Assembly: GCF_958298935.1 (NCBI RefSeq)
Contig: NC_084927.1
Coordinates: 28,284,001-28,348,000 of the forward strand
From: Phragmites australis
Taxonomy: Eukaryota > Streptophyta > Magnoliopsida > Poales > Poaceae
Direction of reading: 5' to 3'
DNA: 64,000 nt
Under the pieces are notes generated by a model. That model was not told the origin of the DNA. It worked only from the letters and a program-made list of their open reading frames with translations, and did not search any database. Shown one piece after another: positions 35,201 through 47,500 of this stretch (position 1 is its first letter; every line of letters starts with the position of its first letter). The translations under genes and the position numbers were made by a program.

Positions 35201-37175
35201 AGACTGTCACTCAACTGAAGGGGTTCTTAGGACTAGCTGGATACTATAGGCGTTTTGTGAAGCACTATGACATTATTTGTAGGCCTCTCCATGATGTGTT
35301 GAAGAAGAATTTATTCACATGGGGACCCCAATAGACACAAGCCTTTGAAGAAGTCAAGCAAAGACTCATTTTAGCACCAGTGCTTATACTGCCAGATTTT
35401 GGACTACCATTTGTTTTAGAGGCAGATGCATGTGGCACTGGAATTGGGGCAGTGTTGACAAAAAAAAAATCACCCCATAGCTTATTTCAGCAAGTCCTTG
35501 AGCAACAAGGCCCAAACATTATCCACTTATGATAAAGAAGCATTGGCAATACTTGAGGCAGTCAAGAAATGAACAGAGTCTAAATTGATAATTAGGACAT
35601 ATCAACAGAGTCTCAAACACATCTCAGATCAAAGGATCACAGAAGGAATGCAGTATAAGCTCATGTTGAGACTGCTTCAGGTTGATTATGTAATTGAATA
35701 TAAGAAAGGAATGGAAAATAGAGCTGCAGATGCACTCTCTAGAAGGGAACCAATATTTTTAGCTATTTCAGTAGTCCAACCTTTGTGGATTGAAGAGGTG
35801 ATCAAGAGCTATGACAATGATCAATTTTGTCAGCAGTCACTAACACAGTTGGACTTAGCTCCTAACCCAACAAATCATTATACATTACATGCTAATGTTC
35901 TGAGGTACAAGGGTAAAGTTCACATTTGTAATGATATTGCTATCCAGAAGAAAATTATCTCAGCCCTACATGCATCTGCCATAGGAGGTCATTCTGGAAT
36001 TGCAGCCACCTATCAAAGAGTGAAGAAATTGTTCCACTGGAAGGGCCTAAAGAAATCAATTGAGGAATTTGTCACTGCATGCCCTGTCTGTCAAAGAGCC
36101 AAGGGAGAACATTGTTTGTACCCAGGGCTGTTGGATCCATTATCAATTCCTGACATGGCATGGTCACACGTATCAATGGATTTTGTGGAGGGGCTGGCTA
36201 AATCAAATGGTAAAGATATAATCCTTGTGGTGGTAGATAGGCTTACAAAATACTCACATTTTGTACCCTTATATCACCCTATTACAGCCCAGTCAGTAGC
36301 TCAAACATTTATAGACAATATATTTAAACTCCATGGTATGCCTACTGCAATTGTGTCTGATAGAGATAGGATTTTTACAAGTGAGGCAATCAACGTTCAA
36401 ATCTTTGAAGGTTTTCTTAAGATTTAGCGGTGCACATCATCCCCAAAGTGATGGATAAACCGAAAGAGTTAACCAATGTTTGAAAAATTACCTAAGATGT
36501 ATGGCTTTTGAGGAACCAAAGAGGTGGTTTTACTTGATATCACTTGCAGAATGATGGTACAACACAAATTTTCATACCTCACTTAAGTGTACTCCCTTCC
36601 AAGCCCTATATGGGCATTCCCCACCACTTATCAGTAAGATAACCATACCAGGTCCAGAATCACCAGCAAGGGAGTTCATCAGTGAGAAAGAAGAAATGAT
36701 AAACAAGCTGAAGGAAAATCTGACCATAGCTCAGTCAAGAATGAAGAAGTATGCTGACCTTAAAAGATCAGAAAGGGAATCTGAAGTTGGGGATTTTGTG
36801 TATATCAAGATGCAACCATTCAGGCAGACAACATTTGGGCTTAGAAATGCACTAAAACTGTCTACTAAGTTCTATGGTCCATTTCTGGTGCTTCAGCGAA
36901 TTGGCAGGGTTGCTTACAAGTTGCAATTACCTAAAGAAGCTCAGATTCATCCTGTTTTCCACGTGAGCCAGCTCAAGAAACTCATCGGCAACCATGCAGT
37001 TCCCAGTGCTTATCTCCCACTTGTTGATCAACATGGCAGAATTAAATCCTCTCCTGTGGCCGTTCTGGACACAAGAGTTTTGCCACGCCGAGATGAGTTG
37101 ATAACACAATGGTTGGTCCAATTGGCAAACACGCCACCGGAGGAGGCTACTTGGGAGAGGACAAGGATTTCATAA
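35201..37175 (+). pseudogene. Chromovirus-type gypsy pol fragment (RT end, RNase H, integrase, C-terminal domain)
   Basis: Begins inside RT (TVTQLKGFLGLAGYYRRFVK). RNase H follows (FVLEADACGTGIGAVL; frame broken at 35331 and about 35465-35570), then the open 35585-36427 stretch. That carries an HHCC finger (HASAIGGHSG ... CPVCQRAKGEH) and the integrase core (SMDFVEGLAKSNGKDIILVV, VSDRDRIFTS). After further lesions at 36420-36560 the C-terminal part (ALYGHSPP, KFYGPFLVLQRIGRVAYKLQ, HPVFHVSQLKK) ends in a chromodomain-like tail (VLDTRVLPRRDELITQWLVQ). gag, protease and most of RT are absent. The short LTR and the tail suggest a Reina-like chromovirus. Confidence 0.8.
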
Positions 37176-37307
37176 AATCATCTTTTCCTACTTTTTACTG
37201 GCAGGTTATGCAGGAGTGGTGGCCGGACAATGCAGACCAGACCAGCGCACAAAGGGATCAAGCTGAACAACACACTTAAGGGCAAGTGTGCTCTGAAGGG
37301 GAGGCAT

Positions 37308-37635
37308 TGTCATGACCAATCTCTTTGCTGCTGGATGGTGGTGATCACTGGACACCGCTTTGAAGACGGAGATCAACAGCTGGAAGCGTTTCTACGCCTG
37401 GAAAGTTAATGTGTCGGAACCTTACTTTTAGCTGCATGTTTATGTAATTAAGTATGATCAATTAGTTGTAATGCCGCTCCAGATGGGGAAAGGCATGCCT
37501 TCTCTGTATGGAACTTTTCCAGAACAGCTCGATGTTCTAGCTGAGGAACCCGTATTTGCCTTTTCCCCAATCTCGTTTCTTCTCAATTTCTTCTCGTTTT
37601 GCTTGTTGCGCTCGGATTTCCTTGCGGGTGTGACA
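37308..37635 (+). repeat. 3' LTR of the chromovirus fragment
   Basis: A purine-rich tract GAAGGGGAGGCAT is followed by TGTCATGACC, and the segment ends GGTGTGACA, giving TGTCA...TGACA ends over 328 bp. It lies 130 bp past the pol stop, as expected. The 5' LTR is not in the window. Confidence 0.75.
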
Positions 37636-38060
37636 TCATCGCCATCATCGTCGCGCACATGGCCGCACGAGCGCGTACAGAGCTTGTAGACGCGCGGATC
37701 TCGTCGGTGGCTTGCTTGCGGATGTCGCCCATGGACGAACGCAGAAAGCTCGCGTACGTGTGGAGATCTCGCCATCAACAAACTCACGGACGCGAGGATC
37801 TCGCCGCACCATCGTACAAAAGCATCATGCCTGATCAGGCATCCCTTTAGTTTTTCAAGTTGCGAGTGTCTCAATCAAATGCGTTTCCGAAATCAAGCCG
37901 GAAGTTGTTTCCACCGTATAATCAAGCCGGAAGTTGTTTTCTCTTGATTGAATCGTCTTTGTTTCCCAATGTATAATCTAACGAAAAGAAAGAAAAAAAA
38001 GTGACGTCGATCGACTTATCAAAGACAGAACAATTTCATTCGGACTACTAGTTATCATAG
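37636..38060. other. Intergenic with a short direct repeat
   Basis: atcaagccggaagttgttt occurs at about 37893 and 37921. No gene seen. Confidence 0.4.
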
Positions 38061-38639
38061 TATTTGAAAAACTAAAGGTGTACTACTACGGAAGTTTCTT
38101 TCGCATCAAAATATCCGAGTGACAAAACTGTAGGTGTAAAGATTTTCGGGAAATTAATGCTAGTATCCTGGCATCCGATAACAAACCAAAATATCGGGTG
38201 TTTTTCTCTTTCTTGTTCGCCCATCCGGTTTCTCTGAGGCAGGAAGCTCTTGTGTCTCCCTCTGGGCACGAGCCACGAGCTCTGCTTCGATAGGGAGGTA
38301 GCATGCATTTTTCGATTTTGTTGCAAATCTTTTTTTTTCCATTTGTTGCAAAATCTGTCCTAGGATGTTGTGGGCGTTTTCTCCATTTGACGAACATCTG
38401 TGTTTGGCTGCTGCATCTTCGTTGCAAATGTACCTTTTCGGTGTTTCCGTCGTTATGCCCCCTTTTTTCTTTGCACATATTTGCATGAATTGCTGCGTAA
38501 TTCTTTTGGGAATTTAATGCTTTGTGGTTGCAATAGCAATTTTTGGCTACTTTTTCAAGTACAAATTCTCGTTGCAATGCCATCGATAATGTCTCATGAG
38601 CTTTTTTTTTTTCTAAAAGACTTGAGGTTTTCCCCCTTT

Positions 38640-39546
38640 GTTTGAGATCAAATCATTGTTCGTAGCAGATATTAAATTAACAAGGGGATAGAGAAGGAGA
38701 TTTATATCAACTATACTCACTTTCTCCTCCTTCAACGTCGAAGAGCCAATGATCACCCCGGTAGCGAAGGTCATCATGAGGCAGAGAAGCAAGCAGCGTC
38801 GACTGCCGCCATTAGCCCCCCTCCAGGCGAGCTAAAACAAAGCTAAACTAACGTATTCACAGGGGTGGAACAAGTGTTGCCTGCCCCATACCCATACGCT
38901 ACCGGCGAGCTCGCTAGAGGGGTGGGGAGAGGCCGGATCTGAGGAGTCTTTTGGCTCGCTGGAAGGGGAACGAGGTAGTCAAACTAGCCTTCCCCTCTCG
39001 AACCAGTACGATGTATCTGTGTTGTAGCAGAGCGAGTTGATGGCTAGGGTTGTGCGAGAGGCAGAGGAGAAGGGAGACAGAGGAGGCAGAGAAGGGAGGC
39101 AGAGGAGGCACATGAGAAGGAAGGCAGAGACAAATGATAGGCGATGGAGAGGAGGTGGAGGAGAGGCGGTGGAGGTTTCTGTGAATGGTGTCGAAGTTCA
39201 GGGTGTACTAATAGGCAATGGCTATTCTTACAGACGAGTAGAGAACATGTGGGGGCTTTGCGAAATGGGACGCTCAGTGTGAAGTGGGACGCTCTAGTTG
39301 GTATAAACGGTTCTATCTAAGAATCGTTTGTACTGTATAGATTGTTCTAAACAAGAACCGACTGTATTATTAATACAGACGATCATATTCGGGAACTGTC
39401 TTAATTGGAGTGTCCCACTTTGTGAGAACTGCTTCTTGTTATTTTTTCAGATGATTCTAGCTTAGAGTTGTCTGTAGTAATATTTGCACAGACAACTCTG
39501 TAAAAGGATCTATACTGAGATATCCCATTAAATCATTTTTGTAGTG
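38640..39546. mobile_element. CACTA element right end (fragment)
   Basis: Ends at ...aatcatttttgtagtg (39546), which inverted reads CACTACAAAAATGATT, a typical grass CACTA terminus. Subterminal repeats occur just inside (acaactctgtaaaa/ttagagttgtctgt, aagaaccgactgt, ggaactgtctt). The left end was not found; the leftward limit given is arbitrary. Sequence at 38080-38640, rich in ttgcaa words, may belong to the same element. Confidence 0.55.
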
Positions 39547-39734
39547 GTAATTGGTAGCCAAGGTAGATGGCGATAGCCTGCTATCTCCGACGAAGAGTAT
39601 ATCGGCGAATGACATGGCCCTCATTAGATCCAGTACTGATCGAAGATACAACGATGGTATTGCTCGTGAGCTATCAAACGTAGTACTGCACTAGTCTGAT
39701 TGGCGCATCTACGTCGCACCTGATTTATTTTGCT

Positions 39735-40110
39735 GTACAGAGTATGACAAAAGAAGATTTAAAAATTAGGTCCACAAATTTTGTGCATTTCAATATTTAT
39801 TTATGAATTTATCAATGTTTAACATATTCAGTTAATTATAGAGAAAATAGTAGTACTTTTATGCATGCACATAGTTTTAACGTGTAGATGAAAATAATAC
39901 TAACCTAAAAAAAATTGTTTCACATTTTTTGAGTTTTAGATATTTTTCTTTGCATTTTTAGATTTTTTTTCAGCTAATCTATCAACATAACTAATATTCA
40001 TTTCGACATTTTCCTGAAATTTTTCCTGAAAAATAAAAATTACACATATATGTGCACGTATATATATATATATATACACATATACGTATACATATATACA
40101 ACCAATACTA
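39735..40110. repeat. Repeat family B, copy 2 (inverted relative to 12.6 kb)
   Basis: Reverse-complement relative of 12640-12985. It shares acttttatgcatgcacatagttttaa, tgcatttttag and taatattcattt and likewise ends in a TA-rich microsatellite (40055-40100). Confidence 0.7.
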
Positions 40111-40350
40111 AGACCCGCTGATACAGTAAACTACAGTAACAAAGGGACTGAGAGGCCGCCGAATCTTATTGGATATTATATGTTATTGATTGATAAGTTG
40201 CAGATGCTGTTGCGCATCGTTATGTCAAAACGTTTGATGGGAAGCTTTTCATTAGACGTTCGGGCGCAAGCAACACCTATCATTTTCATACCTACATATT
40301 CTAGAGAATATCTTGTGCTGCACCTCTTTGGCTTTGAAATCAAAGGTAGT

Positions 40351-40520
40351 AGAGTTCTAGCCATTTTAAGAACTGATCTATAGCATATCTCTCCTTTTCA
40401 GTCTTTTTTCGAAAAAAGAGAGATGTGATTTTTTTCGATGTGATTGGTTATTTATGGAGTAAGTTTGTCGAAGAAAGAGAGATGTGCTATAGATCAGTTC
40501 CTTGAAAATGGCTATAACTC
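40351..40520. mobile_element. Small foldback MITE
   Basis: Arms of about 42-45 bp: agagttctagccattttaag with aactgatctatagca at the left, and the reverse complement of these words at 40476-40520 with a 2-bp indel. An 18-bp perfect palindrome tcttttttcgaaaaaaga lies inside. No target duplication identified. Confidence 0.65.
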
Positions 40521-40985
40521 TCTCCCTATATATGTATGTTAAGAGGAAGTAGTTTGAGCGAAATTATATTTATTGAAAAAAAAGTATTTGATTGGTTGTA
40601 TATGTCTGGATAAATTGATATGAGTTTTTATTTGGTTGATTAAATCTAAGACCGCATAAGTGAATGTAAGAGTTGAGATTGTAATTGATTGTTTAAATAA
40701 AAATGATTTTGTAACAAATGAGCCCGCCTACTGAACGAATGCAGAAACCTACAACCATCAAGTCAAACTGTAAACATCTATTTGCATCCATCAAACCAAA
40801 CTGTAACCATATATACGAACAACTAAACACATTTTTACTCAAATTCTCTCATGACCTATACGGACGACCAAGCAACCCCTTATCCTCGCAACAGCACATC
40901 TTTAACTGCATCAATCTAGGCTTCCGCACCAACGATGGTACACTTAAGTCTTCTCTAGCAAAAAAAAAAAAGAGAGAGAGAGAGA
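40521..40985. other. Intergenic, nothing recognised
   Basis: AT-rich, no gene; a short AG microsatellite lies at 40970-40986. Confidence 0.4.
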
Positions 40986-41056
40986 AAACCTAGAGGGCTA
41001 GTCTGAGCCGCACTTGCGCTTTCACGGACGCATAATCACATAACGGGCGATCCTTA

Positions 41057-41912
41057 TTCATACAACTCTTCCATGGTTGCTGTTGCACCCGCTCCATCGA
41101 GCACCTGATCCAGTGGTAGTACGTCCAGCTCGAACTCGTCCAAGAAAGCTTCTTCCGGAGCGTGATCAATGGCAAGCAACATGTCGAGGTAGCCTGGTCA
41201 GTCAACCAGTGTATGCATCGCTGCTGCGCTTCACTTGCTTCCTCGCGTATTTCTTACAGGGCCTGATCGATCGCATACAGCCATACAGGAGATCTCGTGG
41301 TGGTGTGCAACTCTTCCAAGAGAGCCTCGTCATCCCTGGTGCGCATGGATTTCCTCTGCGAGTTCTCGGGCGAAGGCGTTGAACCCCAAGGCCTCCAGGG
41401 CAGCTTCATCGGCGTCCAGCGCCGCCATGTCGTGGACGATTTCTGCGAGTTCGCGGGCGAAGGCGTTGAACCCCAAGGCCTCCAGGGCAGCTTCATCGGC
41501 CGCGTCCGCCGCTTCCATCTCGTGGATGGCTTCTGCGAGTTCGCAAGCGAAGGCGTTGAATCCCAGAGCTTCCAAGACAGCTTCATCGGCGTCCGCCGCC
41601 GCCATCTCGTGGACGGCTTCCGTGAGTTCGCGGGCGAAGGCGTTGAAGCCCAGGGTCTCCAAGACAGCTTCGTCCGCCGCGGCCGCCCTTGCCATCACGT
41701 CCATCGTTCAATGTCTTCTCCGAGTCCGCGGGCAAAGGCGTCGACGCCCACCAAACTGCCTTCAGCTTCTCCGGCTTGTCGTAGGCCGTGCCTCCCCGCT
41801 CCCTCGCGCGCGCTGCGTCGGTCCTTCTTGTCGATCTCGCCGAGATGAACGCGAGCGCGGTAAGAACAAAAGCGAAGGCTAACGCTAGCGAGGGGTCGAA
41901 GTGAGTGCGCAC
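41057..41912 (-). pseudogene. Broken gene for a protein with ~29-residue tandem repeats (unrecognised family)
   Basis: Minus strand. A candidate start at 41912 (MRTHFDPSLALAFAFVLTAL) looks like a signal anchor. Then come repeat units around (V/L)GxxAFAR(E/G)L(A/G)E(D/E)I: one in the frame ending at 41695 and four at 41330-41704, with DEAALEALGFNAFARELAE as the consensus. In a third frame it goes on DDEALLEELHTTTRSPVWLY. Near the 3' end an open stretch LLAIDHAPEEAFLDEFELDV finishes ATATMEELYE before a TAA near 41058. At least three frame changes are needed to connect these, so this copy is a pseudogene or contains unrecognised introns. The acidic, Ala/Glu/Leu-rich repeats are probably helical. 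I do not recognise the function. Confidence 0.55.
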
Positions 41913-42157
41913 GGAGATACATAGACAGGGAGGACGCGCTGGTGTGTTGTGCTAGCGCCGAGTTCAAGAAGGAATCCGCGTTCATGTCGAGCTCGATCAG
42001 AATTCGGATTCCTTTCCTTTTTCTGTGCGTGGCTCCCCCCAACTTGCTGCAACGTACTGCTAAACAGGCCGTCCGATTCGGATACAGTCGCTCTAAACAA
42101 AGACCGACTGCTTCCAGGGCCGGCCCTGTGCAAAGGCAGTAGAGGGCGACGGTATAG

Positions 42158-43295
42158 CACTACTAAAAAAACATAAGAGTCGTTAAAAAATAGTTTCAGT
42201 ATCAGTTTTTCAATCGACACTCTTTACTCGATATTGATAGTCAATGACTATCAGTGCTGGATCTCGAACTGGCATTAAAAAAAATTCAGTGCTAGTTTAT
42301 ACCTCCAACTGGCACTAAAAAAAAATGTTCTGAGCAAAAAAATAAACATGTTGAGCCGGCTCGACTGCCGCTCCTGTTGTTGCCACCGTCGTCGTCCACC
42401 CCTTCTGCAACTACGCCCTGCCCTTGAGCAGCGCTGGCCACATCAAACAATTTGCACCAAGTCAAGACTTCAACCATCCAAATCTACAAATCACCATCAC
42501 ATTAGGCAACAGAAGGAGCTCTCACATCGCTTCATGGTGACTTGTGCTTGGGGTACAGCGGCAAAAGAGCTCGAGACCGACACTATGCTTGGGGCCAACG
42601 AGATCTGCTGTCGCTCAGGGTCGGCGTGGTGCTCGAGTGGCCGACGAGCCTGGAGGCCTGCAAGCTCGGATCTAGGTAGTGAGGCCGGGCCTCGAGGGTT
42701 GACGAGCTCGACCGCCACTTGAGACCAACATGATTGACCACCGCTTGGACGACGAGCTCATATCTGGCATCCCATCTCCTTCTCTAACGGGTCCGCTGAA
42801 GGAGCACCCACGCCTTGCGTCACTTCCTAGCTGGTACGTTGAAGGAGGCGGTGTTGTTGCTAACGGGGTCGTACCGCGCCGAGGAGCGACTCAGGCGGGG
42901 AGCAACCGAGAGAGATAGAGGAAAGGAAGAAGAGGTATGATAGAGAGAGGAAGGGGAATCGATGAGAGCTGTGCATGTGCCTGTGATCCCGTGAAGAGAT
43001 AAGGCAAAGAGGGAGAGGTAGACTCGAGCCGGACGAGCCAACACTCGAATTCATAAATATTTCGGGCCCGATTTTATCAGTGCCGGTTGTATACGGAACC
43101 AGCACTGAAAATGGAATATCAGTATCTATTTGTGATTGAAACCGACACTGATAGTCTTTATCAGTGCCGATTCCTAGCGTCTCAGCTATTGTTCGCGTGT
43201 CAGAGTTTAACAACCGGCACTAATATATCTTCAGTGGTGATTTTTGCACAATCAACACTGATAGAGCGTTACTTATAGCCTGTTATATAGTAGTG
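42158..43295. mobile_element. Non-autonomous CACTA element inside the hAT element
   Basis: The ends are CACTACTAAAAAAAC and ...TTATATAGTAGTG, with TAG at 42155-42157 and 43296-43298 as the 3-bp target duplication. 1,138 bp. Subterminal repeats around (a/t)tcagtgccgg(t/a) and ccggcactaa occur on both sides. Interior GC-rich, without a transposase; long frames there have no recognisable domain. Confidence 0.88.
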
Positions 43296-43410
43296 TAGAG
43301 CTTCTAAAATTTAGAGGCCCCAATCCATATATATAGCCCTATATAGGCTCAAAAGAAATTACACAAAAGAGAGATTATAGTTCAACATAAGCTCTCAATA
43401 GAAGGACTCG

Positions 43411-43720
43411 ATGTTCTTATTAATGCTCTTCATTTGTCACCGGAAAGGTATGGATATATTCGAGTTTATTAATATATTAGATTGTTATCATAATATTTAT
43501 ATTACTTATCGAATCCTATTTATTGCGCGTGTGACTGTAGCATTAGCTGAAAGAAGTTTTTTAAAAATGAAATTATTTAAAAAAACTATTTAAGGTCAGC
43601 AATATCTCAAAAATTGTAAAATATTTTGTCTGCATTACGCATCAAGAATTCGCTAGATGAGATTAATGTTGATACCATCATGAGTGAATAATAACTTTGA
43701 ATCAAATAATGATAGAATAA
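43411..43720 (+). pseudogene. hAT transposase C-terminal (hATC) relic
   Basis: The frame reads ITYRILFIARVTVALAERSF followed by LKMKLFKK, which parallels the conserved hATC block (YRILLTIPVTVASAERSFSKLK type). The next residues continue after stops as a KNCKIFCLHYA-like segment. Only the dimerisation end of the transposase is left. Confidence 0.7.
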
Positions 43721-44033
43721 ATTGTTTGAAATGATCATCGCGCACTCAAACTCATAAATAGTTTCTTTTTTTTTTGGTAATGAATAAATCGATGATAAGC
43801 TACTTTCATACTTTGGTTGTTACGATTCTCTAAAAAGTGTTAACCTTAGTAGTCCAAACCTATAATTTGTAGTTCTTAATATAGTATCATTGTCACCATA
43901 TAACATTATCTTTATAGTGAACTTTTTAATGTACCAAATATTTAATTTTCAATTAAAATAGAAATATTATTTTTTAAAAGGGCCTCCAATTTTTATTTCG
44001 CACCGAGCTGTCAAGGCCGGCCCTCACTGCTCC

Positions 44034-44566
44034 CCTTTCGGAAAACCCAGTTACCCATCAAAGAATCCGACACACCTGACAGTTGTCAAAAAGAAATACC
44101 TACTAGTATATTGGAATAATATACTTGTTTTCTTTACACATAAAGCAGAGGCAGAGCATAAAAGTACTTCGATAACAGTACTGTTGTTTCCCTCGATAAA
44201 CTTACATTGCGAAATACATCCATCACAAGTGCATCAGAACACTGCCTGGGCAAAACTTTAACAAAAAAAAAACGTTACAGAGACCATGTTACAGTGCACC
44301 TGCGCAATATGTTTAATTTTCCAGATTCAGAGCCAGTGCTCATGCATTGTAACTTATCTTCAGCCGCAAAACATGATATCCATCACATCTAAATCCTAGT
44401 GTCAATCTGGTGCCTTCAATGATCTATCATGGCAAAAACACCATTACTGAAAGGAATTCGTGCACAGTTCAAACGAATTCTAGGAATCGAGCGGTCAGAC
44501 ATAGTAAGTTGCTTAGTAAATCTACACCCCCTTGGCGGCTCATACATATCCTCTTTCATCTGTTAT
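44034..44566. other. 3' flank of RH13, nothing else recognised
   Basis: Probably holds the RH13 3' UTR on the minus strand; no other gene or repeat was seen. Confidence 0.4.
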
Positions 44567-47500
44567 TTAGTCCCTCCCTTTAGCTTTTCTCTTCACCTTT
44601 CTCTTCTGCTCTCGTGTACCTGAAAAGTAAAACCAGAAATCAGAAAGTCCGATTGTTGCTGTTTGTAAAACGTTTGGACATTTTTTTCTTAATATTACAG
44701 GCAGCATCTCCACATAGCAAGGTGGCATCTACTGCCATCTAGCACTGGAATGATATACAGCCTTTACATGTTAAACCAAACAAACGTGCTAACATCAATA
44801 CATACGTGGCACCACCACTAGGCTGTAAGTTCTATTCAGGGTAAAATGTGATTCATGCATTTGTAAATAGTTTGATTATAATCAAGTAGATGGAAGGATA
44901 GTTGTCCATTTCTTTTCTAATATTTGGAAATCAGCAATTGGGCAGAGCCACTACCAATGGCGAGCCAAACTGCAAGTGGAGCAAAAGAAAGAGAAGGATG
45001 AAAGAAGTTTACGTTTCTTTTCATCATGCTTCTTCCGCCTCCAATTCTCAGCAAGTCTTCGCTTTTCTCTTTGTTTGTCTATGTTTACACAAACCTGAAA
45101 GCGTAAATTCTCTACCATATAAGAGAAGGACCAATAAGATGCGAAAAAAGCAACTAATCAAATAATCACATCCGCAAATTTCATATTTAGTTCTTGCCCC
45201 TAACAACACAAAAAGTAATCCATAGACAATTTCCCCCCTAGCATACAAATGCGAATAGATAGGAGGATCTACAGCTCTACGTGTCTTTGTTCTTTGTATC
45301 TAAGGAGAATGACGACTTCAACTACCAGAAAGGGGGAACTACGTATCCATGGAGAATCTCGTTTGAGCATACCTCTTGCCCAGAACTCTGAAGCGCTTGC
45401 AAGGGTTCCACACAATCCTGACCAATGGCAATGAATCGAGAGCCTTTATTCTCATTCTTACTGCTATTGCTGTTTACATTCCTCTTGGACAACTCTTCTA
45501 GTTGCTTTTGAAGTAATGGTGAAACACCAGCCTAGACAAGTGAAGGAGAACGAGAAAGGATTGTGTCAGTTTACGGTACTATTATTGTTACATAAATTTG
45601 TACTCCATTTCAGAGAACTAACCCCAGCCAAATAGCGTCGCGAGAAAGTCTTAGGCTGCAAGGGGCGTTGCAAGAGATCATTCAAATCCTACAATTCAAT
45701 GCAAAATGTGCTGACATATGAGCCATATAGCCAGAGGAACATTGTAAAAATCATGAACACTTATCAAGAGTGTACTTGCTCAAAATTTATAACCCTATGA
45801 AAATCTTCTTAAGTAACCAAACCTGTTGAAGCTTTTGGAGATGTGCAGAAGTTGCCTTCCGTTGCTTGTGGCCCTGTACACATTCTTCTTCACTGTCACT
45901 AGCCTCCAGTACCAATCCCATCGATTCAGCATTCCTCTGAAGCCAGGATTTGTTAGCATTTTCCTGAAAAACAGAGGGAAACTTAGAGCATAAACAAGTA
46001 CCTAAAATGTTATTAGAAATTATATAAGAGAATGCATGAAAGTTAGCACACAAGAGGCCTTGCCTGTGAACTTTTACGTGCAATCTTGTCAATCTGCCGA
46101 GCAAGGGAGAGCCTATTCATTACTGCAGGCATGTAAGCATGATCTACAGGAAATTGCTGGAGGTTCTCCTGAGATTTTGAATCAATAATTATGAACTTGC
46201 TGAGTTATCAGCTAAAAATTAAAAAAAAAAACACTGACGTGATCTGGTGAAGAACTATGCTAGAAAAAGCGTCAAGTACATTGGTATGTGACTCGGAGAA
46301 AAATAGAAGACTAGAAGAGTAGATAGCATGAAAATATAATGATGAAAATGGTACCATAAACTTATGCAAAGCCATGATAAGTAGTTCAACACCCTGTCTA
46401 TACAATTAAACTATATAGCATATGAATCAAAAGGAGATTAACTCAGGCCTACTAGTGCTCATCATTTCTTGATGACAATGCAACATTGCAAGCAAATGTA
46501 AAAGTCTGAAATAAAATTACCTTTGACAATGACTTGCAAAGAGAGTAAAACTTGGCTTTGTCAGCAGGAGAGATTAATGCAATGCTGCAGCCAGACAAAG
46601 ATTTACGTGCTGTCCTTCCACTTCTGTGGATATAAACCTTAGGAACAAAAAAGAATTCGCAAAACTCTAGTTACTTATATTGACCTCATAACATGTATAT
46701 CCAGGAGAAGTGCAGGCTCAAGAAATAAACATATCACCTACATCAGTTGAGTGTGGCAACTGATAATGGATAACAGTTCGCACATCATCAAAATCCATGC
46801 CCCTTGCAAAACCATCAGTTGCGACCAAAATGGAATTTTCACTTCCACGAAAACGATCCACAGCCTAAATGAACACAGCAACTAACTCAATGTTTTTCTT
46901 TCATGAAAGGGAAAGGTAGACATAAATGGTATGGAAGTAGTCAAGTGTGTTTCCACAAGAACAAGGTGCAGATAGTATCAACATAAAATGCATATAGCTA
47001 AAGTGTAAAAGATAAATCGTAGAAGAACTGGAAAAAAGTGAAAATTGTGCCAGTCCCAGATTCGGTTATCTGGTGTAGGCAAACATCAGTATACCAGATA
47101 CAAAATAGTGACATCCAAAAACGATGGAACGTGCTTTCCAATAAAAGAAGGCATAATTTTCATCCAAGTGAAGACAGTTACATGAAGTACACTCTAATAA
47201 ACATTAAATTTGGATAGATAAAGTGAAAAAAAAATGCAATTGGGCTAATCTTGAGCCATCAAGATTCTGTGAAAACTGAATGACAATTCCCACAGCTCAG
47301 CAAATATCAGATATAAGTAGAATGTAAAATTGTATGCAAAAATCACCTTCATGCGAGCCCTTTGTTGCATTTGAGCATGGTTTGTTAAGACATTAATTCC
47401 AAGAATGCGCAATATAGAGGAAATGTGACGTAATGCAGCGATTGATGTACAAAATATTATTGTGCGGCCTTGCCCATGAACACTCAATATATAATACAGG

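Larger units (their letters stand above)
42115..44025 (+). mobile_element. hAT element with decayed transposase, split by a CACTA element
   Basis: The left end CAGGGCCGGCCCTG and the right end (inverted GAGGGCCGGCCTTG) form a short TIR. The flanks are ACTGCTTC (42107-42114) and ACTGCTCC (44026-44033), an 8-bp target duplication matching at 7 of 8 positions. About 770 bp remain when the CACTA insert is removed. Coding relic: a hAT C-terminal dimerisation-type stretch at 43400-43700. Confidence 0.75.

Noticed and set aside
42348..42722. 124-codon frame inside the CACTA element
   Set aside because: No known domain, GC-rich filler typical of non-autonomous CACTA elements; overlapping frames on both strands.
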